A model generated the notes under the pieces. The model was not told where the DNA came from. It did no database searches and saw only the letters and a program-made list of their open reading frames with translations. From an uncultured Clostridia bacterium (GTDB lineage Bacteria; Bacillota; Clostridia; Oscillospirales; Acutalibacteraceae): a stretch of 50,486 nucleotides of DNA. The stretch lies in contig CAJFTS010000016.1 in assembly GCA_904420015.1 (NCBI GenBank), positions 1 through 50,486 on the forward strand, written 5' to 3'. The position numbers were made by a program, and so were the translations under genes. Within the stretch, counting starts at the first letter, position 1. Each line of letters begins with the position of its first letter. Shown one piece after another: positions 1-8,881 of this stretch.

Positions 1-786
1 AGAAGAAAAGAGATGCTGCAGGATATCGCAATCCTGACCGGCGGTACCGTGATTTCCTCCGACCTGGGCCTGGAGCTCAAGGACGCCGACATGGCGCAGC
101 TGGGCCGTGCCCGCCAGGTCAAGGTGCAGAAGGAGAACACCATCATCGTCGACGGCGCCGGCAACTCCGAGGAGATCAAGGCCCGTGTCGGCCAGATCCG
201 TTCGCAGATTGAGGTTTCCACCTCCGATTTTGACCGCGAGAAGCTCCAGGAGCGTCTGGCGAAGCTGGCCGGCGGCGTTGCCGTCATCAAGGTCGGTGCT
301 GCTACCGAGATCGAAATGAAGGAAAAGAAGCTGCGCATCGAGGACGCCCTCTCCGCCACCAAGGCTGCGGTAGAGGAAGGCATCGTGGCCGGCGGCGGCG
401 TGGCCCTGCTCAACGCCATCCCGGCGGTGACCAAGGTGGTGGAAGACCTTGACGGCGATGAAAAGACGGGCGCGAAGATCGTGCTGAAGTCTCTGGAAGC
501 GCCGATGCGCCAGATCGCGGCCAACGCGGGCGTAGAGGGATCGGTCATTGTGGATAAGATCGTATCCAGCGGTAAGGTCAACTACGGCTACGACGCGCTC
601 AAGGAAGAGTATTCCGATATGATTTCCGCGGGTATTGTCGACCCGACGAAGGTGACCCGCTCCGCTATGGAAAACGCGGCCTCCGTGGCCGCCATGGTGC
701 TCACCACCGAGTCCCTGGTCGCCGATAAGAAGGAAGAAAACCCGGTTCCGGCTGCTCCCAACCCCGGCATGGGCGGCATGTATTAA
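1..786 (+). CDS. groL: Chaperonin GroEL, C-terminal part (5' end outside window)
   Basis: The reading frame is open from base 1 and begins [10 protein letters not shown], which matches GroEL near residue 284, so roughly the last 48% of the protein is present. GroEL forms the double-ring ATP-driven folding chamber in the cytoplasm together with GroES. Visible family marks are LTGGTVIS, the segment DALSATK whose Asp (343-345) corresponds to the catalytic Asp of the ATPase, the nucleotide-site loop VAGGGVALL, and the flexible tail ending PGMGGMY. The ATG at position 13 is internal, not a start. A strong terminator follows 85 bases downstream, so the gene ends its operon. Assignment is certain; only truncation by the window edge limits it. 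Confidence 0.98.
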   Translation, partial: RRKEMLQDIAILTGGTVISSDLGLELKDADMAQLGRARQVKVQKENTIIVDGAGNSEEIKARVGQIRSQIEVSTSDFDREKLQERLAKLAGGVAVIKVGAATEIEMKEKKLRIEDALSATKAAVEEGIVAGGGVALLNAIPAVTKVVEDLDGDEKTGAKIVLKSLEAPMRQIAANAGVEGSVIVDKIVSSGKVNYGYDALKEEYSDMISAGIVDPTKVTRSAMENAASVAAMVLTTESLVADKKEENPVPAAPNPGMGGMY

Positions 787-870
787 GAGAAGGGTCGATC
801 CCTTAAAAAGCAGGGCTTTGGCGATGTGCCGGGCTCTGCATGACAAAGAGCCGCGCTGAATTTACCAATT

Positions 871-908
871 AAAAACCGGCGTCCCAATTGATAGGGCGCC
901 GGTTTTTT
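871..908 (+). terminator. Rho-independent terminator of groL
   Basis: Arms AACCGGCG-CCC and GGGCGCCGGTT pair with one bulged base around an 8-9 base loop, followed by TTTTTT. It lies 85 bases after the groL stop. Confidence 0.85.
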
Positions 909-1878
909 GTCGTTTTTGGCATGAGAACCTTCTGGTAGAACTGGAGGGAGGGGAAAAGCCCAGGCAACGAGTAGGGTGGAAGCCGGCGGTAAGGCAAAAA
1001 ATCAGATTATTTCCCTCCATATCGATTTATCAAAGGGAATATAAGAGTTGCAGGATCACGGTAAGCGCGAAACAGACACCTGTAGCTGGTTACCAGATGC
1101 AGGGCGTCCGATGCTGTTTTTCAGCCCCTTTTCGGGGAAGGCAAGGGCTGAACCCTCTGGAATCGGACCAAACCATAAGTTTGCCGGTGGAGGAATCCCG
1201 TAAACAAGCGATCGCTTTCAGGCTTGAGCGAAGCGGGTTGCCGACAGGTATATGAGCGAAAGAATGTGCCTGCGGGCAAATGACCTGTTCATAGGCGGCG
1301 GAGGCATTGGATGCTAACGGCAAAAGGTTTCACGCGTCTTTCCATGCGGGCCGGTAAAAGACCCTTCCAAAGACTGCTCCAGCCCCTTTTTTGCTGGTGG
1401 TTATGACTGCAATAGCCTAAGACGCATCGGTTCTGCAATATGCCGCCGTAAGCCTGGCCGGGCTTTTGTCTACCATCCGGCGGAAGAGAGGCGCTTTCTA
1501 TGGTCATGGTTTCCTCGGCGCTTCTTCGCGGCGGTACCTCTTTGTCTCGCAGCTGGAATGGACGGCGGTTTCATCCGCAGCATGGGACGGCGCCTATGAT
1601 GCAGATGGCCTGCATGGGAATATTTTCAGAAAAAACAGCGCGGCCTATAGGAACCAACGCGAAAATGCGATATAATAAAAAATACCACCGGTTTTAAGCA
1701 GAGGATGGAAGCGGACAGTCCCTTCAAGCCCGCCTTGTCCACCGGCATCAAAAAAGATCTGCCTTGCCTGCCCACCGCATTCGGTATGGGGATGCGACGG
1801 CGGCAGGCCCCTGCGCAGACGGGTATGGGATGACCGCCCGCGCGCAGGGAGAAAAGACGTCAAAAAGGAGAAACGAGA
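909..1878. other. 970-base intergenic region without a convincing gene
   Basis: Open frames here are short, lack ribosome sites and resemble no protein I recognise. The stretch holds a diverged inverted copy of the 240-bp repeat (1170-1402), a hairpin next to it (about 1129-1153, arms TCAGCCC/GGGCTGA), a TATAAT at 1671-1676 with only a poor -35 (possible promoter of the glucuronidase gene), and a leader hairpin at 1809-1849 (CCCTGCGC/GCGCAGGG). The AAAAAGGAG ribosome site of the next gene ends just before 1872. Confidence 0.6.
1170..1402 (-). repeat. Copy A (diverged, inverted) of the 240-bp structured repeat
   Basis: Read on the minus strand, this 233-base stretch aligns along its length with the copies at 31697-31936 and 43332-43572. 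Shared blocks include AACCACC at the 5' end, GACGCG, GCTTCGCTC, AAAGCG-N2-CGCTT and CTCCACCGGC near the 3' end. Its 5' terminal hairpin is CCAGC/GCTGG where the other copies have CCGGC/GCCGG, a paired change that keeps the stem. The 3' terminal hairpin is largely lost. It is clearly older or more decayed than B and C. Confidence 0.75.
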
Positions 1879-3549
1879 ATGATACGGTTATTTGAAACCC
1901 ACCGGATCCGGCAGCAGCGGGAGCTGGACGGGATGTGGGAATTTCGCATGGACGGGTTTGAAAGGGAATACCGGCTGCCCGTGCCCGGCTGCTGGGAGCA
2001 GCATCCCGATTTTTTGCAGCATCGGGGTAAGGGTACCTATACAAAAAAGATATTTATCACCCAGGCGGGCAACGTCCGTCTTGCATTTCAGGGCGTAAGC
2101 CACACGGCGGACGTCTTTTTCGACGGAGAGAAGATCGCCCATCACTATAATGCCTTCACTCCCTTTTCCGCCATTGTCGGCAACGTTGCGGCAGGGGAGC
2201 ATGAAATCAAGGTAGAGGTGGACAATACCTTCGGCATGCACAGCGCGCTGCATATTCCCAACGATTACTATACCTATGGCGGGATTACCCGCCCGGTTGC
2301 CCTGGAAAGGGTGCCGGACGTGTATTTGAAGCGGATCGAGTTTACACCGCGCCTGGAAAAGGGGCGGTGGTATGCCAGGACGGAGGTTTTCCTGTGCAAT
2401 CTCTCGGCCGGCGAGAAAGCGACGGCGGTCAGGACGGAGCTTGCGGGAGTAAAAGCGGTACAAGAGGTGAGGATACCGCCTAAAACCGAAGCTGCCGTGA
2501 CGTTCGAGCAGGCGTTTGACGGGGTTGCGCCATGGTCGCATACAAAGCCGCATTTATATCTGCTCAACGCGGTTTTAAGCGTGGACGGCGATGAGGTTGA
2601 CGACCTCATCGAGCGGGTCGGCTTCCGGACGGTTGAGGTGAGAGGTACAAAGATCTATCTAAACGGGGAGCCGGTGTACCTCAAGGGCTTTAACCGCCAT
2701 GAGGACTATGCGGTTGACGGCTGCGCCGTTTCCTTGCAGCACATGGTTCAGGATATGGACCTGATGCAGGATATGCATGCAAATGCAGTGAGAACGTGCC
2801 ATTACCCGAATGATGACCGCTTCCTCGATCTGTGCGACGAACGGGGCGTCATGGTTTGGGAGGAAAACCATGCGCGCGGGCTTCTGCTTGCAGATATGCA
2901 GAATCCGAATTTCGAGGGGCAGTGCGAGGACTGTATCCGCGAAATGATCGAGCAGCATTATAACCATCCGTCCATTGTAATCTGGGGGATCTTAAACGAA
3001 TGCGCTTCCGAGACCGACGAAGGGCGGCGCATGTATCAAAAGCAGTATGCGCAAATCAAAAGCATGGACCTGTCCCGCCCGACCACGTCGGCAACCTGCC
3101 GCCACTTTACCGACAAGTGCCTGGACCTGCCGGACGTCGCATCCTTCAATCTGTATTCCGGCTGGTACATCGACTGCCCGATCAAGGAGCGGAGCGACCA
3201 GGAGATGGACTGGATGATAAAAAGCGGCGCCCAAAACAAGCCGATTCTCGTATCTGAATTCGGCGCGGCGGCGATTTACGGCTACCGAGACCGCTCCCGC
3301 TGCAAATGGAGCGAGGAGAGGCAGGCGGATGTGATCCGTGAAAACCTGGAGGTTTACCTGTTCGACGACAGGATTACCGGCGTTTTCGTATGGCAGTTTG
3401 CCGATTGCCGTGTTACGGAGGAGGGCGAGTGGTTTGCAACAAGGGCGAGATGCCACAACAACAAAGGGGTAGTGGATGAATACCGCCGTCCGAAAATGGC
3501 GTATGACACGGTCAAGGAACTGTTTGCAAACCATCGAAACGGAGAATAA
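1879..3549 (+). CDS. uidA: Beta-glucuronidase, glycoside hydrolase family 2
   Basis: This 556-residue protein has the GH2 order: N-terminal jelly roll (about 1-150), immunoglobulin-like domain (150-245) and TIM barrel (250-550). The acid/base is E374 in WGILNE and the nucleophile E460 in VSEFGA. N527-N-K529 in HNNKGV matches the N-x-K signature that in known beta-glucuronidases contacts the glucuronate carboxylate, which favours glucuronidase over galactosidase. There is no signal peptide, so it is cytoplasmic and would cleave imported glucuronides. At 556 residues it is slightly shorter than the E. coli enzyme (603). The start follows AAAAAGGAG. No transporter or regulator of glucuronides adjoins it, so it looks monocistronic. 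Substrate preference within glucuronides cannot be read from the sequence. Confidence 0.88.
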   Translation: MIRLFETHRIRQQRELDGMWEFRMDGFEREYRLPVPGCWEQHPDFLQHRGKGTYTKKIFITQAGNVRLAFQGVSHTADVFFDGEKIAHHYNAFTPFSAIVGNVAAGEHEIKVEVDNTFGMHSALHIPNDYYTYGGITRPVALERVPDVYLKRIEFTPRLEKGRWYARTEVFLCNLSAGEKATAVRTELAGVKAVQEVRIPPKTEAAVTFEQAFDGVAPWSHTKPHLYLLNAVLSVDGDEVDDLIERVGFRTVEVRGTKIYLNGEPVYLKGFNRHEDYAVDGCAVSLQHMVQDMDLMQDMHANAVRTCHYPNDDRFLDLCDERGVMVWEENHARGLLLADMQNPNFEGQCEDCIREMIEQHYNHPSIVIWGILNECASETDEGRRMYQKQYAQIKSMDLSRPTTSATCRHFTDKCLDLPDVASFNLYSGWYIDCPIKERSDQEMDWMIKSGAQNKPILVSEFGAAAIYGYRDRSRCKWSEERQADVIRENLEVYLFDDRITGVFVWQFADCRVTEEGEWFATRARCHNNKGVVDEYRRPKMAYDTVKELFANHRNGE

Positions 3550-3642
3550 GGGGACCGCAATGGACTTAGACGGGTCCAAAGCCGCGGGGGATCGGAAAGG
3601 CTTGCCTGGTTAGGCAAAAGGGGTTGCCCCAGGTATAGATAA

Positions 3643-3671
3643 TTGCGGGAACCGGCCGAATATGCTATAAT
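3643..3671 (+). promoter_or_regulatory. Sigma-A promoter of the M50 protease gene
   Basis: TTGCGG (3643-3648), a 17-base spacer and a perfect TATAAT (3666-3671). It lies inside the longest open frame of the following gene and therefore excludes the more upstream start codon. Confidence 0.7.
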
Positions 3672-3738
3672 AATTTTCTTACGCTATCGCGCTTTGCCGA
3701 AGGGAGCTTCGGTTTCTCTATTATTTGAACCGGGAGTG

Positions 3739-4449
3739 ATGCTTGTGCTCTTGAACCTCTTGCAGGGCGGCGACATGACGCAGATTGTTCTGACGCTGCT
3801 GACCACGGCCTTCGTGGTGCTTGCGATTTTGCCCATCCACGAATGCGCCCATGCCTATGTCGCCCATAAGCTGGGTGACGATACGGGCAAGTACAGCGGC
3901 CGTATGACCTTAAATCCCATGCGGCATTTAGACCCCATCGGCTCACTGAGCCTGTTTTTGATTGGATTCGGCTGGGCAAAGCCGGTGCCGGTCAACCCCA
4001 ATCACTTCAAAAACCGCAAGGCGGGCATGGCGCTGACCGCTTTGGCCGGCCCGGTTTCCAATCTGATTGTGGCGTTTATAGCGGTGCTGCTTTTGCGGAT
4101 CAACTTTCAGATTGCCGCGGCAAACCTAAATTATTACTACGGAGCCCTGTACGACGCGGTCTACACGTTTTTGTATCTGTTGTCCGCTATTAACATCGGC
4201 TTGGCTGTTTTCAACTTTCTCCCGATCCCGCCGCTGGATGGTTCGCGGATCTTGTGCTTTTTCCTGCCCGACCGGGTAGAGGAATGGTTTTACCGGTATC
4301 AGCAGGCGATTTCGCTTGTGTTTCTCGCGCTGCTCTTCTTTACCCCCGTGTTCGATTGGGTGCTGAGCTTTGTGCAGACGCACGTGTTCGACGGCCTTTT
4401 GTGGGTGGCCGACCTGCCGTTTCGCCTGTTTGGGATGAGCGCGCTGTAA
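3739..4449 (+). CDS. Site-2 protease family membrane metalloprotease (M50)
   Basis: The 236-residue membrane protein carries the zinc motif H34-E-C-A-H38 in its first transmembrane segment and the second M50 signature NFLPIPPLDG near the C-terminus. That signature supplies the third metal ligand (Asp). Four to five hydrophobic segments are visible. It belongs to the short bacterial M50B group without a PDZ domain (YwhC/Rip-like), whose substrates are mostly unknown. I chose ATG 3739 because an upstream in-frame ATG at 3643 falls within the -35 box of the promoter. The gene is 4 bases from scpA and may be co-transcribed with it. Family is secure; substrate is unknown. Confidence 0.87.
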   Translation: MLVLLNLLQGGDMTQIVLTLLTTAFVVLAILPIHECAHAYVAHKLGDDTGKYSGRMTLNPMRHLDPIGSLSLFLIGFGWAKPVPVNPNHFKNRKAGMALTALAGPVSNLIVAFIAVLLLRINFQIAAANLNYYYGALYDAVYTFLYLLSAINIGLAVFNFLPIPPLDGSRILCFFLPDRVEEWFYRYQQAISLVFLALLFFTPVFDWVLSFVQTHVFDGLLWVADLPFRLFGMSAL

Positions 4450-4453
4450 GGCC

Positions 4454-5176
4454 ATGGAGAAGATATCGTATAAGCTGCCGGTCTTTGAAGGGCCGTTGGA
4501 CCTGCTTTTGCATTTAATTTCGAAGAATAAGCTGAATATTCAGGACATTGCCGTATCAGACTTATTAGAGCAGTACTTAGCCCATATTGCCGCCATGCAG
4601 GAGGCGGACATGGATGTGGCCAGCGAGTTTTTGGAGATGGCGGCAAGGCTTGTGCATATGAAAACGGTATCCTTGCTGCCAAAGCACGAGGAGAGCGAGC
4701 AGCTCAAGAAGGAGCTGACCGGCCAGCTCCTTGAATACCAGACGGCAAAGGAAATCGCCGCCCTTTTGGCGGCAAGGACCGAAGGGTTCGACCTGTTCTG
4801 CCGGGAGCCGAGCCCGCTTCCCGTCGATAAAACCTATCGCTGCACCCATCAGCCAAAGGAGCTGCTTTGCGCCTACCTGGACGCCGCCGGAAAAGGGAAA
4901 AGGCGGCTGCCGCCGCCCCAGGCGGCCTTTACCCCGATTGTGGCAAAGCCGATCGTGTCGGTCACCTCCCGCATTGTCTTTGTCCTACGCCGGCTTTGGG
5001 GGAAGAAAACCGTGCCGATGCGCGGCCTGCTGGCCCAGGCGCAAAGCCGTTCGGAGCTGGTGGCGACCTTCCTTGCCGTGCTGGAATTGGTGCGGGGCAA
5101 GCGGGTGGAGGTCAGCGACGGGGTGCGGATGGAGGACCTGACTCTCACAGCAAAGGAACGAACGAAATGGAAGTAA
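4454..5176 (+). CDS. scpA: Segregation and condensation protein A
   Basis: ScpA is the kleisin subunit that bridges the Smc heads and, with ScpB, forms the bacterial condensin used for chromosome segregation. The 240-residue product starts with the family hallmark FEGPLDLLLHLI (about residues 10-21). The N-terminal helical domain is followed by a variable middle and a winged-helix-like C-terminus. The ATG sits 4 bases after the previous stop, and the last 10 bases overlap scpB, indicating translational coupling. Smc itself is not in the window. Confidence 0.95.
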   Translation: MEKISYKLPVFEGPLDLLLHLISKNKLNIQDIAVSDLLEQYLAHIAAMQEADMDVASEFLEMAARLVHMKTVSLLPKHEESEQLKKELTGQLLEYQTAKEIAALLAARTEGFDLFCREPSPLPVDKTYRCTHQPKELLCAYLDAAGKGKRRLPPPQAAFTPIVAKPIVSVTSRIVFVLRRLWGKKTVPMRGLLAQAQSRSELVATFLAVLELVRGKRVEVSDGVRMEDLTLTAKERTKWK

Positions 5177-5730
5177 AGGAAGCGCGGGCGGCTTTGGAGG
5201 CGCTGCTGTTTGCCAGCGGCACCCCCATCTCCGCCGAAAAGCTGGCCCAGGCGCTGCAGCTTGACCGGGAGACCGTGAGCAAGGTGGCGCAGAACCTGGC
5301 GGATGAATTGGATGCCAGGCAAAGCGGCCTGTGCGTGGTGCGCATGGGGGAGGAGTACCAGCTTTGCTCCCGTGCCGCCCATGCCGAGGTCATACGCAGG
5401 GCGCTGGAAATCCGGCGCAATACCCCCTTGTCCCAAGCGGCTATGGAGGTGCTGGCGGTAGTGGCCTACAACCAGCCGGTGACCAAGGCGTTTGTGGAAC
5501 AGGTGCGCGGCGTCGACTGCTCGGGCGTGATGGGGAGCCTGTGCGCGAAGGGGCTTCTGGAGGAAAAAGGGCGGCTGGAGCTGCCCGGGCGGCCCCTTTT
5601 GTACGGGACGACACCGGATTTTCTCCGCTGCTTCGGGTTTTCCTCTCTTGATGAGCTGCCCCCCCTCCCGGACCGCCGGGAGGACGGGGAACAGGAAGAG
5701 GCGGAAAACGGGGAAGAATCGGACGGATGA
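5167..5730 (+). CDS. scpB: Segregation and condensation protein B
   Basis: ScpB (187 residues) dimerises through tandem winged helices and binds ScpA in the Smc complex. Family marks are ALLFASG near the N-terminus, SQAAMEVLAVVAYNQPVTK in the middle and GRPLLYGTT, followed by FLRCFGFSSLDELP. The C-terminus is a strongly acidic tail (EQEEAENGEESDG), as often seen in this family. The frame is open far upstream, but the start is ATG 5167, which gives the usual length and the usual overlap with scpA. Confidence 0.95.
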   Translation: MEVKEARAALEALLFASGTPISAEKLAQALQLDRETVSKVAQNLADELDARQSGLCVVRMGEEYQLCSRAAHAEVIRRALEIRRNTPLSQAAMEVLAVVAYNQPVTKAFVEQVRGVDCSGVMGSLCAKGLLEEKGRLELPGRPLLYGTTPDFLRCFGFSSLDELPPLPDRREDGEQEEAENGEESDG

Positions 5731-5745
5731 GTTGGGAGGTGCGCT

Positions 5746-6399
5746 TTGATCGCATTGGCTGTCATTGGTGGAATTCTCGCGTTCCTGGGCCTGCTGCTCT
5801 TTATCCCGCTGCATCTTCTTCTGCGGTATGAGGACGGCTTTTTCCTCACGGTAAAATATGCCTTCCTGCACTTTCAGGTGGTGCCGAAAAAGGAAAAGAA
5901 GCCAAAAAAACGAAAGAAAAAGAAGGGGAAGGAGCCGGCTGGCGAACCAAAGCCGCAAAAGGAGAATGCCCTTCGCCAGATTTTAAAGGAAGAGGGGCTG
6001 TCGGCGGTGGTGCATTTGCTTTCCGAGCTGGCCCGCCATACCGGGAGGGCCGCCAGGTCTACGTTGTCGCGCATCCATGTCCGGGACGTGGCCGTTGACC
6101 TGGTGGTGGCCGGGGAGGATGCGGCGGACACCGGCATACAGTATGGACGGACCTGCGCGGCGGTCTACAGCGCATTTGGGGTGCTGTGCAATTTCCTCGC
6201 CATGCAGGTGAAGGCCTTTTCCGTGATCCCGGATTTTCGCGACGGTGCAAAATCCCGGGCGAAGCTGTATGCGCGCATTCAAATCCGCCCGTTTTTCATA
6301 ATTTCCAGCGGGATTGGTTTAATCTGGCGGATTTTGGTTACCATGATAAAGGCGAAGCTATCCAAATCCAATACACAAAAAGGCGGTGCAGTGGCATGA
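5746..6399 (+). CDS. DUF2953 domain membrane-anchored protein
   Basis: The 217-residue protein starts at TTG 5746 behind GGGAGGT. An N-terminal transmembrane helix (about 3-25) is followed by a DUF2953-like region with a very lysine-rich stretch (PKKEKKPKKRKKKK, about 46-62) that probably faces the cytoplasm. A second hydrophobic segment lies near residues 180-200. DUF2953 proteins are typical of spore formers (YtfI in Bacillus) and sit next to ytfJ/gerW there, as here. Its stop overlaps the gerW start by ATGA. Molecular function is unknown; a role in sporulation is inferred from the neighbour. Confidence 0.8.
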   Translation: MIALAVIGGILAFLGLLLFIPLHLLLRYEDGFFLTVKYAFLHFQVVPKKEKKPKKRKKKKGKEPAGEPKPQKENALRQILKEEGLSAVVHLLSELARHTGRAARSTLSRIHVRDVAVDLVVAGEDAADTGIQYGRTCAAVYSAFGVLCNFLAMQVKAFSVIPDFRDGAKSRAKLYARIQIRPFFIISSGIGLIWRILVTMIKAKLSKSNTQKGGAVA

Positions 6400-6821
6400 G
6401 TGAACATCCCATTAAAAGTATGATGGAAACGACCATGCAGAAAATCCGGGAGCTGGTGGATGCGAATACGGTCATCGGCGACCCGATTTACGCAAAGGAC
6501 GGGACCACCTTGATCCCGGTATCCAAGATCAGCTATGGGCTGGGGGTGGGAGGCTCCGACCTGCCGACCAAGACCGAAAAGGAGCTATTCGGCGGCGGCA
6601 GCGGCATGGGGATTTCCATTACCCCGGTGGCCTTCCTGGTCCTTGCAAACGGCGAGGCGAAGATGCTGCATATTGCAAACTCCGACAACGTCGGCAGCAA
6701 CATCGTCAAGATTGTACCGGAGGTTTTTGACCAGATCACAGCCCTCTTTAAAAAGAAAAAGCCGGAGGAGCCTTCGGTCAAAATCGTCGAAGAAATGGAA
6801 ACGCCGCAAAAAGCCGAATGA
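6396..6821 (+). CDS. gerW: GerW family sporulation protein (YtfJ)
   Basis: GerW (YtfJ) is a forespore protein that Bacillus spores need for efficient germination with certain nutrients. The 141-residue product shows the family pattern: N-terminal helix HPIKSMMETTM, then DANTVIGDPI and a glycine-rich centre GGGSGMGISITPVAFLV, with a charged C-terminal tail. The frame is open 210 bases further upstream, but ATG 6396 gives the normal length, and its ATGA overlap with the previous stop implies coupled translation. Confidence 0.93.
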   Translation: MSEHPIKSMMETTMQKIRELVDANTVIGDPIYAKDGTTLIPVSKISYGLGVGGSDLPTKTEKELFGGGSGMGISITPVAFLVLANGEAKMLHIANSDNVGSNIVKIVPEVFDQITALFKKKKPEEPSVKIVEEMETPQKAE

Positions 6822-6839
6822 TGAAACGCAAACCACCTG

Positions 6840-6847
6840 CATACAAT
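6840..6847 (+). promoter_or_regulatory. Possible sigma-E-type -10 element
   Basis: CATACAAT equals the consensus -10 of the mother-cell factor sigma-E and stands about 50 bases before the carboxypeptidase gene. No clear matching -35 is seen at 13-15 bases upstream, so this is tentative. Confidence 0.28.
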
Positions 6848-6895
6848 GAAAGTGTCCAACTGGAAATTTCAAACGTATGAAGAGGTGGTTTTGCT

Positions 6896-8062
6896 GTGTG
6901 TAAACGAACGATCCGAAAAGGGTTGGCGACGGCGGCAGCGGTCGTGACACTCCTCTCCTGTGTGCCGGCGCAGGCCGCCGAGGGGGAGCCGTCCACCTCC
7001 GCTAAGGCCGCCGTCCTGATGGAATGCCAAACCGGCCGGGTCCTCTACGCGAAAAACGAAAAGGAAACGCTTCCCATGGCCAGCACCACGAAGATTATGA
7101 CCGCGCTGCTGGCGGTGGAGAATTGCGATCTCAACCAGCCGGTGACCATAACGAGCGAAATGGCTTTGGTGGAGGGGTCCTCCATGGGGCTGCATGTGGG
7201 CGATGTGATTACGGTGGATGGGTTGGTTCACGGGGCGCTGCTGGCGTCGGGAAACGACGCGGCCAACGCCATCGCCCTGACGGTACGACCGAGCTTTGAG
7301 GAATTCGCGGCGCTGATGAATGCGCGGGCGAAGGAGATCGGCGCACAGAACACCTCCTTCGTCACCCCCTCCGGGCTTGATAACGAGCAGCATTATACCA
7401 CCGCTTATGACCTGGCGCTCATCGCGCGGGAGGCGATGGCCAACCCGGTCTTTTCCGACATCGCCCGCAAGAGCCAGGCGCAGGTGGCGTTTCAAAACCC
7501 GGTGAAAACCTGTACCCTGCGCAACCATAACCGCCTGGTCAAGGAATATGAGGGGGCCATCGGGGTTAAGACCGGGTTTACCAAGAAATCGGGGAGATGC
7601 CTGGTGTCCTGCGCCGAGCGGGACGGGGTAAAGCTGATTGTGGTGACTTTGAACGATCCGGACGACTGGAAGGATCATAAGGCGCTGCTTGATTACGGCT
7701 TTTCCCAGGTGACGGTGCAAAACCTCCCGGCTGTGGAGGAGCAGACCGTCAAGGTTACCGGCGGGGAGCTTGAGGAGCTGGCGGTCATCCAGCGGCCGCC
7801 CTTGACTTCGGCCCCCCTGACCGATGGCGACCTGTCGAGGGTGGAGGTGAAAATCGAACTGCCGCCCTTTGTCTACGCCCCCATTGCAACCGGCAGCGCG
7901 GTGGGGACCGCATCCTATTACCTGGATGGACAGAAAATCGGGGAAGCGGTGCTTATGGCCAAGCACGACGTGCTTTTAAGCAAGAAACAGCCGTCCTTTT
8001 TGGAACAGATCGGGAATTTTTTTGCCGGGATCTGGCGGTACATAACAGGATGGTTCCAATAA
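6896..8062 (+). CDS. D-alanyl-D-alanine carboxypeptidase (S11, DacF/PBP5-like)
   Basis: This penicillin-binding protein trims the terminal D-Ala of peptidoglycan side chains outside the cell. The signal peptide covers about residues 1-27 (cleavage after AQA). Active-site motifs are S63-T-T-K66, S118-G-N120 and K225-T-G227, all in normal order and spacing. A beta-rich PBP5 C-terminal domain follows, and the last 20 residues (FLEQIGNFFAGIWRYITGWF) form an aromatic amphipathic anchor. Start is GTG 6896 behind GAGGTGG. In Bacillus a sporulation carboxypeptidase (dacB) also lies between scpAB and rluB, so a role in spore cortex modification is plausible but inferred. Confidence 0.92.
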   Translation: MCKRTIRKGLATAAAVVTLLSCVPAQAAEGEPSTSAKAAVLMECQTGRVLYAKNEKETLPMASTTKIMTALLAVENCDLNQPVTITSEMALVEGSSMGLHVGDVITVDGLVHGALLASGNDAANAIALTVRPSFEEFAALMNARAKEIGAQNTSFVTPSGLDNEQHYTTAYDLALIAREAMANPVFSDIARKSQAQVAFQNPVKTCTLRNHNRLVKEYEGAIGVKTGFTKKSGRCLVSCAERDGVKLIVVTLNDPDDWKDHKALLDYGFSQVTVQNLPAVEEQTVKVTGGELEELAVIQRPPLTSAPLTDGDLSRVEVKIELPPFVYAPIATGSAVGTASYYLDGQKIGEAVLMAKHDVLLSKKQPSFLEQIGNFFAGIWRYITGWFQ

Positions 8063-8080
8063 GCGAGGAGTAGGAACACC

Positions 8081-8881
8081 ATGAAGATGGAAAAGATGAG
8101 ACTGCAAAAATACATGGCCGAATGCGGGGTGGCCTCCCGGCGCAAGTCGGAGGAGCTGATCGCGGGCGGCTATGTGAAGGTAAACGGGCGCAGGGCCTCC
8201 ATTGGGGATCAGATTATCCCCCGCAGGGACTTGGTGACGGTTCACGGCAGGCGCCTTGAGCACAAGCATGCGATGCGTTACATCATGCTCTATAAGCCCA
8301 GAGGGTATATTACCACCCTGAGCGACGAGCAGGACCGGCGGTGCGTGGCCGACCTGGTGAAGGACATCCCCGAACGGGTTTATCCAGTGGGACGGCTGGA
8401 CCGGGAGTCGGAGGGGCTGCTCTTTTTGACAAACGACGGCAATTTTGCCAATGTCCTCACCCATCCGTCCAAGCATGTCCCCAAAACCTACCGGGTTACC
8501 GTGCGTTCCGGCGTTTCCGATGAGCAGCTTATGCGCATCCAGGAGGGCATCGTCATCGACGGGCGCAAGACCGCGCCGGCGCAGGCTCATATCGTGACGC
8601 AGGAGGACGGGCGGACGGTGCTGGAAATCGTGCTTCATGAGGGGCGCAACCGGCAGATCCGCAAGATGTGCGAAGCGCTGGGATTGGAGGTCGCCCGCCT
8701 CAAACGGATCGCGGTCGGGCCGGTGCGGCTGGGGATGCTCCAGCCGGGAAAATGGCGGGAGCTGACGACCGAAGAGGTGCGCCGGCTGCTAAGCAAAAAA
8801 ACGGCGGCGGGGGAATCCGCCGGCCAAGGGCAGGGAAAGAGGAGAGAGCATGTTAAGCATACAGCCCGTAAGGGACGATAA
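8081..8881 (+). CDS. rluB: Pseudouridine synthase RluB/RsuA family
   Basis: The 266-residue enzyme isomerises uridine in rRNA; RluB acts on position 2605 of 23S rRNA. An N-terminal S4 RNA-binding domain (about 7-65, with RLQKYMAECGVASRR) precedes the catalytic domain. The catalytic Asp is D107 in VGRLDRESEGLL. The family motif HEGRNRQIRKM follows. Its place after scpAB and a D,D-carboxypeptidase matches the Bacillus order, which favours RluB over RsuA. The C-terminal 30 residues are basic. The start follows CGAGGAG. Confidence 0.92.
   Translation: MKMEKMRLQKYMAECGVASRRKSEELIAGGYVKVNGRRASIGDQIIPRRDLVTVHGRRLEHKHAMRYIMLYKPRGYITTLSDEQDRRCVADLVKDIPERVYPVGRLDRESEGLLFLTNDGNFANVLTHPSKHVPKTYRVTVRSGVSDEQLMRIQEGIVIDGRKTAPAQAHIVTQEDGRTVLEIVLHEGRNRQIRKMCEALGLEVARLKRIAVGPVRLGMLQPGKWRELTTEEVRRLLSKKTAAGESAGQGQGKRREHVKHTARKGR

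Noticed and set aside
1466-1697. Two short overlapping plus frames before the glucuronidase gene
   Set aside because: No ribosome site and no recognisable protein; lies in a degenerate intergenic tract.
1690-1860. Possible fourth copy of the 240-bp repeat
   Set aside because: Only short matches (CCACCGGC, ATGGGGAT) are seen; no end-to-end alignment.
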